From Mariaggregatimicrobium sp964498785 (GTDB lineage Bacteria > Zhuqueibacterota > Zhuqueibacteria > Thermofontimicrobiales > Thiofontviventaceae): a stretch of 14,272 bases of DNA. How positions within the stretch are numbered: position 1 is the first letter of the stretch; the number at the start of each line of letters is the position of its first letter. The stretch lies in NCBI GenBank assembly GCA_964498785.1, contig CAZCJL010000155.1, forward strand, positions 1 to 14,272. The letters are read 5' to 3'. This document shows positions 6,744 to 14,147 of the stretch, in pieces. The notes under the pieces are model-generated. The model was not told where the DNA came from. It saw only the letters and a program-made list of their open reading frames with translations, and searched no databases. The position numbers were made by a program, and so were the translations under genes.

Positions 6744-7049
6744 TCAGGTAAGGTCGGGATTTTCCCCCGCCAAAAAACTGGCGGACAGGCGCCCATACGT
6801 CTTAGCAAGCCGCCAATACCTTTTGCTACTTATTCCAACCATGATTGCCTGTTTCTTTGCTGCACCAAGACTGATCAGGTTTCGAATACGAGTCCGGCAG
6901 TGGCGCCACTGTTTCAGGTAGCATTCCGCCAGTCGGGAAACTCGTCTGCGAATCCACTCATCGAGCAGGGGCAGCGGGCGATAGTATTTTGACAGTGTTG
7001 AAGAACGACTGCTTTTATCGTTTTCGTATGCACATCCAGCCACGGGCAT
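6744..7049 (-). pseudogene. Group II intron reverse transcriptase/maturase C-terminal remnant (copy B)
   Basis: An open frame of 101 residues on the minus strand contains LLDEWIRRRVSRL, then LKQWRHCRTRIRNLI, then KKQAIMVGISSKRYWRLAKTYG. These match the order of the maturase domain and tail of group II intron proteins (typically LDEWIRRRLR, KQWKRPRTR, RKGYWRLA). Such proteins are normally several hundred residues with a YADD catalytic core; that part is absent, since upstream sequence runs into an unrelated membrane protein gene. Near its 3' end a hairpin CCGCCA/TGGCGG (6767-6772 with 6779-6784) occurs. It is better preserved than copy A (4640-4870), with which it shares clear nucleotide similarity. 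It is a fragment, not a working gene. Confidence 0.72.
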
Positions 7050-7085
7050 AGGCTGACAATTTCTGCAAAATTTAAATTTTCATTT

Positions 7086-7742
7086 TCACGAAGACTTTCT
7101 GGTAGCTAACGTCCGGCGCAATGCAATAACCGAGACAGCCACTCCGATCAGTTCACCAATCAAAAAGAGGAACCAGTTATAATTATCCGGGGCTTTAAAT
7201 CGCATGATAGCTGGCGCATCCAGAATAAACGATATAAAAATAATTGCGCCGGCCAATATCACCAGTCCCCATTCACTTTTATGAAGTGTAATTTGATATC
7301 CATTTGCCTCAAGACAGATGATCGCAGCGCCGGCAAAAATGAGTGCAGCAGAAACAAGCACCGGCGCTAACACAGGGCCAACCCAGGGGACTGGTATCAA
7401 AAATAGCAAATCCCATGTCAACAGCGATTCAGGCCAATTCAACATCACTTTTAGCCAGATATAATACCAAATATCCCAGACACCGAAACACAACATAAAG
7501 ATGCCAAATCGCGTCCATTTTTTCTTGCTGCCAATAAAAGCGAAACTGAGTAACATCATCAATGTGGCAAATTCTCGTCCGATTTCGATGAGCGATAATT
7601 TAATCGGCATAAATTTGATAGGAAACTGAAATCCTTCCGGAAAGTAGAGCTCGCGCAAATAGACAACCACCGTTGATTCTAAATAGGCCATCCAAATTGC
7701 AAATAAAGCAACCCAACATATTATATATTTAGACTTTTTCAT
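7086..7742 (-). CDS. Multi-pass integral membrane protein of unknown function
   Basis: The product is 218 residues with about six hydrophobic segments: residues 7-29, 57-71, 79-99, 110-143 (probably two passes or a re-entrant stretch), 157-175 and 189-208. Acidic residues lie in or near membrane segments (E22, E53, D90, D111, D175), and a motif VWDIWYYIWLK (88-98) is rich in Trp and Tyr. It ends with a basic tail RRTLATRKSS, compatible with positive-inside topology. No strong Shine-Dalgarno precedes the ATG; upstream is AATTAGTATATTTTAAAT. No family is recognised. It is transcribed divergently from the MgtC-like gene at 8320 and lies 36 bp upstream of reverse transcriptase remnant B. Confidence 0.68.
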   Translation of the reverse strand: MKKSKYIICWVALFAIWMAYLESTVVVYLRELYFPEGFQFPIKFMPIKLSLIEIGREFATLMMLLSFAFIGSKKKWTRFGIFMLCFGVWDIWYYIWLKVMLNWPESLLTWDLLFLIPVPWVGPVLAPVLVSAALIFAGAAIICLEANGYQITLHKSEWGLVILAGAIIFISFILDAPAIMRFKAPDNYNWFLFLIGELIGVAVSVIALRRTLATRKSS

Positions 7743-7825
7743 ATTTAAAATATACTAATTTGACAGCCGAGAGACAAGTGTTAATTTAGTTTTTTGATTT
7801 TTATCAAATCACACGAACAAAGAAC

Positions 7826-7854
7826 TTGACATTTATTTTTTAGTTGTCTATCTT
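7826..7854 (+). promoter_or_regulatory. Sigma70-like promoter candidate
   Basis: A perfect TTGACA (7826-7831) is followed, after a 17-base spacer, by TATCTT (7849-7854), four of six matches to TATAAT. It lies about 465 bases before the MgtC-like start, so it would give a long leader or a separate small transcript. In an AT-rich FCB-type genome such matches arise by chance. Confidence 0.3.
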
Positions 7855-7918
7855 TATATAAAAATGACTACTTATTTCCTGATGATTACGGTTATCCATC
7901 TAACTCAGCAAAAGAATC

Positions 7919-7948
7919 GGTTGACAGGATAACAAGATAAAACAGGAT
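7919..7948 (+). repeat. ACAGGAT-type intergenic repeat, copy 1
   Basis: A run beginning GGTTGACAGGATAACAAGAT and ending AACAGGAT recurs in inverse orientation at 9841-9870 with a few mismatches. Internally it repeats a unit of about ten bases containing (A)AGGATAA. The two copies lie outside both ends of the MgtC-like gene. Repeats of this flavour look like dispersed intergenic elements; the function is unknown. Confidence 0.4.
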
Positions 7949-8319
7949 ATTTCACAAAAATAAAGTACATAAAATCGTATCTTATGAATCCTAACTATTT
8001 TTAAAAATTAAAATTGACGCTTCAATTTGCAAATATTTTTAATTAAATTGGTTTTCAGATGTTGCTTGGTGTAAAGGATTTAAATATTGGTAAAAAATTT
8101 TTTATTATAAGAAATAAAGTTAATCAAAATTGGGAATTTTGTAATTTAAAAAGACATAAACATCTTTTTATAGAATCTATGATCAACACGATAACACACA
8201 AATTGTTAGTTTCTCTTTCCTGTAAATCTTGTTGATCCGGTCGATTTTTTTTTAAAGGGTTGCGGACTAAACTGGATAACCGTACCTGATGATTTTTAAC
8301 TAATAAGCTGTTCATTATT

Positions 8320-9585
8320 ATGGAAAGCACAAATTTATTTTATCGTTTTGGAATCGCCCTTGTAATTGGCTTTTTGATCGGGATGCAACGGGAATTTGCA
8401 TCAGTCGAAAAACCTGATAAAAATTTACCAGCAGGTGTTCGCACATTTCCCCTGATTGCATTCATTGGTTGCAGCGCTGCTTATATAGGAGACATCCTTA
8501 ATTCGCCTTTGCCTTTCATCGTCTCATTAATTGTGCTGGGAGGATTCTTTTCTGTTAATTATTTTGTTCTTTCCTCAAAAGGTCACATAGGTTTGACTAC
8601 AGAAATATCAGCAATATTGACCTGTCTTATCGGGGGATTAGCTTATTGGAACAAAATATCAATCGCAGCCGCTATTGGCGTCACCTCAACAGTCTTGCTA
8701 TCCATGAAGTTTGAAATGCATCAATTTGTCAAAAATATCACAAAGCAGGATATTTACGCCACTCTCAAATTCGCGGTTATTACGGCAATTGTTTTACCGC
8801 TGCTTCCGAACAAAACATTTGGACCGGAACCGTTTAATATTTTTAATCCGTTTACCATCTGGTTATTAGTGATATTCATTTCCGGAATCAGTTTCATTGG
8901 TTATATTTTGATCAAAATCGTTGGCACACGCAAGGGAATTGGTTTAACCGGTTTTCTCGGCGGGCTGGCATCCAGCACTGCGGTAACGTTTAGCTTTACA
9001 CAGCGAAGCAAAAAAAACTCCAAATTATCCGCATCTTTAGCGCTCGCAATCATCATCTCATGGACGGTTATGTTCTCGCGAGTACTGATCGAAGTTTCCG
9101 CACTTAATATCTCTCTGTTAAAATTACTCTGGCTTCCAATTGTTGCTTCCGGCATAATGGGGCTTATCTATTGTGTTTTTCTCTATAAACATCAAAAACC
9201 TGTTGGTGATGAAAAAGAAATCACATTTGCAAATCCGTTTGAACTTGGGCTTGCTATAAAATTTGGTCTGCTCTATATCCTGATTCTCTTTATCGCAAAA
9301 GCAGGTGAAGTCTATTTGGGAAACACCGGAATTTATCTGTCAAGTTTTATCTCCGGTCTTGCAGATGTGGATGCAATTTCCCTCTCTATGGCACAGTTAA
9401 GTCTTAAGAATAACGGCATTGAACCATTGATTGCCGCACGGGCTATTGTCATCGCAACTATTGCGAACACCTTTGCAAAAGGATTGATCATCATCATTAT
9501 AGGTGCTGCTTCCTTGCGAAAATATATCATCCCTGGCTATTTATTGATGTTAGCAACAGGCAGCATTTTGATGATTTTTATTTAA
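8320..9585 (+). CDS. MgtC/SapB N-terminal domain plus DUF4010 membrane protein
   Basis: The product is 421 residues and mostly transmembrane. Residues 8-25 (RFGIALVIGFLIGMQRE) are the hallmark of the MgtC/SapB N-terminal domain, which spans to about residue 140 with several helices. Residues from about 180 onward match DUF4010-type proteins: a Gly-rich GFLGGLASSTAVTFSF motif (211-226) and SGLADVDAIS (345-354), followed by hydrophobic helices to the C-terminus. Length and two-part layout match full-length family members. MgtC relatives are linked to magnesium homeostasis or ATP-synthase modulation, but for the DUF4010 branch the transported ligand is not established. No clear Shine-Dalgarno precedes the ATG, which is nevertheless the natural start because the MgtC motif begins within ten residues. 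It sits alone between two repeat-bearing intergenic regions. Confidence 0.85.
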   Translation: MESTNLFYRFGIALVIGFLIGMQREFASVEKPDKNLPAGVRTFPLIAFIGCSAAYIGDILNSPLPFIVSLIVLGGFFSVNYFVLSSKGHIGLTTEISAILTCLIGGLAYWNKISIAAAIGVTSTVLLSMKFEMHQFVKNITKQDIYATLKFAVITAIVLPLLPNKTFGPEPFNIFNPFTIWLLVIFISGISFIGYILIKIVGTRKGIGLTGFLGGLASSTAVTFSFTQRSKKNSKLSASLALAIIISWTVMFSRVLIEVSALNISLLKLLWLPIVASGIMGLIYCVFLYKHQKPVGDEKEITFANPFELGLAIKFGLLYILILFIAKAGEVYLGNTGIYLSSFISGLADVDAISLSMAQLSLKNNGIEPLIAARAIVIATIANTFAKGLIIIIIGAASLRKYIIPGYLLMLATGSILMIFI

Positions 9586-9650
9586 TGGCCTGAATATGGT
9601 TCTATGGAATAGGTATTTAACAGAAATGCTATTTTTGAAGAAGAAATTAA

Positions 9651-9726
9651 GACGCACCCATCACGATCACAGGTGGTATAATATTTTAATGTAACAGGTG
9701 CGTCAATAGGTGAGCTTCGCCCTATT
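9651..9726. repeat. Two adjacent inverted repeats downstream of the MgtC-like gene
   Basis: GACGCACC (9651-9658) and GGTGCGTC (9697-9704) form a perfect 8-bp inverted repeat around 38 bases. Directly abutting it, AATAGG (9705-9710) and CCTATT (9721-9726) form a second hairpin with a TGAGCTTCGC loop. A TATAAT hexamer lies inside the first loop at 9677-9682. The first repeat could be the ends of a tiny MITE-like element, but no clear target duplication is seen; it may instead be a folded RNA or 3' processing structure. Confidence 0.4.
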
Positions 9727-9779
9727 TATAGTTTGTCTCAAATGACCTTATGAATTCGAAACTATTTTATTTAGACAGG

Positions 9780-9840
9780 ATAATCATGCCATAGGCAGAT
9801 GCGCCTGGGCGCACAGGATTTACATGATTATTATTTTTTT
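9780..9840 (+). terminator. Nested hairpin with T-run between convergent genes
   Basis: ATAATCATG (9780-9788) pairs with CATGATTAT (9823-9831). Inside it TGCGCC (9800-9805) pairs with GGCGCA (9808-9813). Seven T close the structure (9834-9840). The pairing plus T-run suits a terminator for plus-strand transcripts, although it lies nearly 200 bases after the MgtC-like stop. It also sits about 80 bases past the end of the minus-strand protease gene, where its T-run would not help. The direct pair ACAGGATAATCATG (9775) and ACAGGATTTACATG (9813) contributes to the fold. Confidence 0.4.
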
Positions 9841-9870
9841 AATCCAGTTTATCCTGTTATCCTGTCAACT
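9841..9870 (-). repeat. ACAGGAT-type intergenic repeat, copy 2 (inverted)
   Basis: Read on the minus strand this is AGTTGACAGGATAACAGGAT followed by AAACTGGATT, clearly related to 7919-7948. It directly follows the T-run of the nested hairpin and lies 43 bases beyond the end of the protease gene. With copy 1 it forms an inverted pair enclosing the MgtC-like gene. ACAGGAT also occurs by chance inside coding DNA (for example near 2250), so only the longer match is informative. Confidence 0.4.
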
Positions 9871-9912
9871 AATTACATTTTCAATGGTTAACCTATCATC
9901 CGGTTTTATGAT

Positions 9913-12900
9913 CTACTTCACAAACAACATCTTAATCATCGAACTAAATTTACCGGCACGTATTTTACAGACATACACACCACTGGGCTCATTCTGCGGC
10001 TGCCACTGCAACCGATGAATTCCGGCATCAAACTGATCATCCACCAATGTTTCAACACACTGACCCCGTAAATTGTATATCTTCATTGTCACATCGTCGG
10101 CAGTGGGCAGGCTGAACGTAATATTGGTACTCGGATTAAACGGATTGGGATAATTTTGATGAAGCTGATAATTTTCAGGAAGCGCCTGCTCATTGTACGC
10201 CACAGACGTAATATACGTCCCTCCCTCTATTTCAAACTCAATCTGTTCGCCCGTGCTGGTAATGGCTTCCACATTATTCAAAGTAAAATCAACCTGTTCT
10301 GCACTGAACTGTGCCCCTTTGTGAAATTTAAATTGATAGACCTCAGCATCACCAGTTATGCCGCCATCCTGAGCTTTGCGGGATACTCCGGCGCAAATCA
10401 ATCCGTTTTCTGAAAATACTTTGTGCAACGACAGCAAATCATCTCCCATCTGTCCGGATGTCTGAACCTTCTCTAAAGTAAAACCGTCTACACTGGAATA
10501 ATTCAAATCAAAGGCAATCCCCAACAGATCGGTCACGGTTTGTACATGGATCGTCACGCCAATAGTATCGGCAGACAGGACATCGATTCTGGGGACAATC
10601 ACCGGTAAATTCGTATTCTCTTTTTCTGCATAAACCGGCGGAATCAATGGTGACGGAGCGCCATTCACCTGTTTGCCGTAATTGAGAGCAATGGGCAGAA
10701 TATCGGATACATTCACCTCGCCGGAGCCGGTGGCGTCTGCATACGTGGCTGCCACGGGTTCCCACGCGTAAACCGGTTGCGCGCGCCATTCCATGGACGC
10801 CTGTTCCCGTGCCGGGCCGGTTGCCTGAAAATACAATCCCACGGGCAACACATCTGCCACCGTCACAGTTCCGTCGTTGTTGGTGTCGCCGGGCCAGACA
10901 TCTACAATATTCGATGCTCCGCTAACAGAGAAAGGCGCGTCGCTTACATCAGAAATGATAGGAATTTCAACGCTGGTAATTTTGATGAGACAATTATCCG
11001 ACGAATGTCGCTCTTTGGGCGTCCATAACCGTTCGCCATCATCCGGTGTGGAATTTGCCAGCAATTCCCAGTTAGCGCCGCCATCCGGCGAAAATTCGAT
11101 TTTCACATCGCCGTATATGCCATACGATTGCCAGGTGAGGGTCTGTTCCGCCCCGACCTGCCAGGTTTCGCCGCCATTGGGAACGGTGACAGTGATGGAT
11201 TGCTGTGAAGTTAGTGTAACATCATCAAACCAGGCTTTGCCTGAAACTATGCTGCCAAAATATCCCAATCGACAGCCAATTGTTACAATGCCATCGGCTG
11301 GTGAATCAAATTCAATTTCTCTGTATGTCCAATCAAAAGTACCGGTTAATGGAGCAGTATGTGTATATACATTAATAATGCTTAAATTAGCGCCATTATA
11401 ACCTGTGTGCTGGACTATATTCTCTCCCTTTATCCAACCACTTAACTTGTAAGTCGTGTTCGGTAATAGCTGGACGTTTTGGATCCAACGTGCGTCATCT
11501 GATTGATCAGGAGCTACGTGGATACTTGCGCAGTGCGAACTGTTTCTTCCTGTTCCGTTTTCCCATTCAAATACAGCAGCATTGCTGAAAGATTCAGTTG
11601 ACCAACTATCCGGTGTGTTGCCGGTTCCAGATTCAAAATCACCGTTAACAAGCATCGCATTTAGCTGGGAGCTTAAATCAACCAATCGGAGGCCAGTAAA
11701 AATAACCTGTCCGTCAGTAAGATTATTTTCATCGCCAGCATGGAGAGAAAATGTTAAATTATTATTATTCCCCGAAAAAAACAGATTACTACAGTAATAG
11801 TTATCATCATACCGAATAGCTTGATCAACAATTTCTTCAAAGGGAAGCTGTTGATTAATTTCTGCTATTTTAATATAAGTATTTTCGTGATAATTTGGTA
11901 AATTAATATCTGCCCATATTTCCAGGTTATACCATTTAAAAGGTTCAACATTAATATTCTGTTCCAGGGATGTCCATGATGAATTATTTTGCATACAAGT
12001 TGCTTTACATTTGAAAGGCTGTGAAAAATCTGTTAAATAAATAGACCCATTGCCTGACTTTTGCCAACCCGAATGATCGCTCAATAATCCATTTTTAAAA
12101 TGATTGACATAAATAGTGAATCCCGCTGTATAGGAATTATTGTAACTATCAATTGCTTTTACCCTAAATTTAAAAGTGCTGTCGACCTGAGCCCAGGAGG
12201 GTGTCCAGTATAATGTATTACCGCTCAGGTGAGCGTTTTCAGGTAAATCAGCAATTTCCAAATAAACAGGATCGTTTTCTGGATCGGTTACTCGAAAAGT
12301 TAACTGATAATTTTCACCAACAGAAGTTTCCAGATAATTTAATTCTTCTTTATTTGTAATCCTTGGTGGTTTATTCGGATTATTAATCTCATATTTGATC
12401 AGCGGATCACCATGAAGTATGCCTTTGGGCCAGGCATCTTCACTGTCGTGTGTTCTAATTATATAATTCTTAATTACCGTTCCAACCGGAATTCCATTAT
12501 TTAATTGTTGCCCACATGTTTGATCTAATAATACACCCCAAAGACCCGTACTCCCGATTAAATTTAATGCGTAATCAGTGTTAAATATGTAAGCAGCACC
12601 AAAATTTGATGATGTAAATTTCGCGGCAGAGCAAGCAAATAGAATTACAAAATGCACCTTTGGATTCACTTGAGCAACTTCATTCAAAGAAAACCCCCCG
12701 AACTCTCTTTTTGCATTTTCCCATTCAAATAATGCATGATTATCATTCCCGGAATGAGTTACTATCGATGCGGATAAATATCCTTTTTGTAGTTCTTCAG
12801 CGAGATCGTTCGGACCGCTGACCATAATTCCGTGATTACAATACATATTTGGCATAAACTCGCCATAAACGACATCCCAAACATTGGGACAATATTCATC

Positions 12901-14052
12901 AGCTCTGAAAAATAGCGCTCTATTAAACTGCTCTGAAGTCAAATTACTTCCATGGGCCCGATACTCATGTATTTTAGCCAAATAAAAGGCCACTTTCTCC
13001 GCTTCTTCTTCAATTGTTGACGCCATCGGACCTGCGGTAATTCTCCCGAAAAGCAGCTCCGGATTTAAGTGCAGATTATCCGGATTCGCGGGTTTCGTTT
13101 TATCTGGTTCCCAGGTTCCGTTTTCCCATTTCGAATCCCAGGACTCGTACACACCATTCCCATCAATATCGATCCATTCATCCATATCTGCATAGTACAA
13201 ATCAGTCGGATTATCAACTTCGCGCTTGGTATGATGACGCCAATATGCTGTGGGAATATCATCAGGAGAGCCAATAATGACAAAACCCTCGCCTCCCTGA
13301 CTATAAAAATTATGAATTACATTTTTTAAATCAGATTCGTCAGGACAGTAATAGTCTGCATGGGAATCAATGTTCTTATTTACCGTGATAATCGTATTAC
13401 TCCACCCTTCATTTTGAAGATCAGTTTGATAATTATTAAGACCTTCAGTAATTAATCCTGTCTGATACAAAGGATTGCTAACAATAATCAAAAATCTGCT
13501 TGTAAATTGGTTAGCCCAAAGCTCCAACTCGGGTATATGAACGTAATCATCATGTCCTATAACTCTCTCAATATTAAATTTCCATATTTTAGCGCTTGTA
13601 CGCGAAGGAAAAGTAGCTTCATCCCAGTTACCTCCTACATCATACCTTCTGGGAACAATTAGCTGATACGATCCACTTTTTGAATCTAAATCTTCTTGCG
13701 TATCTGCAATCTCCACCAACCAATCATTTCTATCAATTGTCGAATATCCTGGTTCACCAAGCAGGACTCTCACTTTTGACACAGTTTGTGCAATGTTAAA
13801 ATTTATTTGCACAAAAGCAGGATTGATATTTTTGCTACGCATGAGTGTAGTCGTATCCCCATCAAAACAGTTGTTCACATGCCCAATGTCCCATTCAGTG
13901 GCAGATAAAACTGCTTCTCCATTATTAACAGCGTCCAAAACATCAATCTTTGAATTTGCTTTTGTAGCAGAGAAAGCAGAGAATGATGATACTACTAAAA
14001 ATAAAATGAAATGAATAAGAAGAACGAGACTTTTTTTAATCTTTGTTTTCAT
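9913..14052 (-). CDS. Secreted multidomain gingipain-type (C25) cysteine protease with dockerin-like, cohesin-like and T9SS sorting domains
   Basis: The product is 1379 residues. Signal peptide: 1-29. Residues ~35-180 form a discoidin-like carbohydrate-binding domain. Residues ~185-555 form a peptidase C25 domain with GEGFVIIGSPDDIPT (254-268), DLYYADMDEWIDIDGNG (284-300), candidate catalytic His433 in VTHSGNDNH and Cys474 in LFACSAAKF. An Ig/cadherin-like module follows (~560-650), then two jelly-roll binding modules (~652-797 and ~800-948). A Kre9-like PNGGETW module spans 958-1044. A dockerin-like pair of EF-hand loops follows, GDTNNDGTVTVADV (1055-1068) and ADATGSGEVNVSDI (1105-1118). A cohesin-like beta domain covers ~1148-1285. 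The T9SS type A sorting tail (1295-1379) has NYPNPFNPST. AGGA lies ten bases before the ATG. The protein should cross the outer membrane through T9SS and be anchored or released. The part coding beyond ~residue 945 is GC-richer than the N-terminal part, suggesting module exchange. Catalytic residues are assigned by motif only. Confidence 0.85.
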   Translation of the reverse strand: MKTKIKKSLVLLIHFILFLVVSSFSAFSATKANSKIDVLDAVNNGEAVLSATEWDIGHVNNCFDGDTTTLMRSKNINPAFVQINFNIAQTVSKVRVLLGEPGYSTIDRNDWLVEIADTQEDLDSKSGSYQLIVPRRYDVGGNWDEATFPSRTSAKIWKFNIERVIGHDDYVHIPELELWANQFTSRFLIIVSNPLYQTGLITEGLNNYQTDLQNEGWSNTIITVNKNIDSHADYYCPDESDLKNVIHNFYSQGGEGFVIIGSPDDIPTAYWRHHTKREVDNPTDLYYADMDEWIDIDGNGVYESWDSKWENGTWEPDKTKPANPDNLHLNPELLFGRITAGPMASTIEEEAEKVAFYLAKIHEYRAHGSNLTSEQFNRALFFRADEYCPNVWDVVYGEFMPNMYCNHGIMVSGPNDLAEELQKGYLSASIVTHSGNDNHALFEWENAKREFGGFSLNEVAQVNPKVHFVILFACSAAKFTSSNFGAAYIFNTDYALNLIGSTGLWGVLLDQTCGQQLNNGIPVGTVIKNYIIRTHDSEDAWPKGILHGDPLIKYEINNPNKPPRITNKEELNYLETSVGENYQLTFRVTDPENDPVYLEIADLPENAHLSGNTLYWTPSWAQVDSTFKFRVKAIDSYNNSYTAGFTIYVNHFKNGLLSDHSGWQKSGNGSIYLTDFSQPFKCKATCMQNNSSWTSLEQNINVEPFKWYNLEIWADINLPNYHENTYIKIAEINQQLPFEEIVDQAIRYDDNYYCSNLFFSGNNNNLTFSLHAGDENNLTDGQVIFTGLRLVDLSSQLNAMLVNGDFESGTGNTPDSWSTESFSNAAVFEWENGTGRNSSHCASIHVAPDQSDDARWIQNVQLLPNTTYKLSGWIKGENIVQHTGYNGANLSIINVYTHTAPLTGTFDWTYREIEFDSPADGIVTIGCRLGYFGSIVSGKAWFDDVTLTSQQSITVTVPNGGETWQVGAEQTLTWQSYGIYGDVKIEFSPDGGANWELLANSTPDDGERLWTPKERHSSDNCLIKITSVEIPIISDVSDAPFSVSGASNIVDVWPGDTNNDGTVTVADVLPVGLYFQATGPAREQASMEWRAQPVYAWEPVAATYADATGSGEVNVSDILPIALNYGKQVNGAPSPLIPPVYAEKENTNLPVIVPRIDVLSADTIGVTIHVQTVTDLLGIAFDLNYSSVDGFTLEKVQTSGQMGDDLLSLHKVFSENGLICAGVSRKAQDGGITGDAEVYQFKFHKGAQFSAEQVDFTLNNVEAITSTGEQIEFEIEGGTYITSVAYNEQALPENYQLHQNYPNPFNPSTNITFSLPTADDVTMKIYNLRGQCVETLVDDQFDAGIHRLQWQPQNEPSGVYVCKIRAGKFSSMIKMLFVK

Positions 14053-14092
14053 TTCTATTTAATCCTATTTTTAACTGATATATTAAAATGCA

Positions 14093-14131
14093 ATCAACCT
14101 CCCGCAGGATTTAAACCTGCAGGAGGTTGAT
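14093..14131 (-). terminator. Strong terminator-like hairpin
   Basis: Sixteen-base arms at 14093-14108 and 14116-14131 pair with a single C-A mismatch around a 7-base loop ATTTAAA. It lies 16 bases past the stop of the partial gene at 14148, so it most likely ends that transcript on the minus strand and insulates the protease gene, whose ATG is about 40 bases further on. The tract after it on the minus strand (TGCATTTTAATA) is only moderately T-rich. Confidence 0.65.
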
Positions 14132-14147
14132 CTGATTATTTCCATAT

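Larger units (their letters stand above)
7743..8319. other. AT-rich divergent intergenic region, possible short transcript
   Basis: These 577 bases separate divergent membrane-protein genes and contain no convincing protein gene. A 22-codon frame from 7864 lacks a ribosome binding site, and the minus-strand frame across 8124-8330 has unconvincing composition. Visible structures are a plus-strand promoter candidate at 7826-7854, an ACAGGAT-type repeat at 7919-7948, a small hairpin AAAAAGA/TCTTTTT (8148-8154 with 8163-8169), and an inverted repeat GATCAACA/TGTTGATC (8181-8188 with 8230-8237) followed by nine T (8245-8253). Together these could bound a non-coding RNA or leader, but this is inference. 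Confidence 0.35.

Noticed and set aside
7864..7932. 22-codon open frame downstream of the promoter candidate
   Set aside because: There is no Shine-Dalgarno, and it ends inside the ACAGGAT repeat; nothing separates it from chance.
8124..8330. 68-codon minus-strand frame upstream of the MgtC-like gene
   Set aside because: It lies across a T-run and an inverted repeat, overlaps the start of the MgtC-like gene and has no ribosome binding site or recognisable content.
10877..11401. 174-codon plus-strand frame within the protease gene
   Set aside because: It is antisense to well-defined dockerin-like and binding modules; its Ser/Pro-rich translation is a reading-frame shadow.
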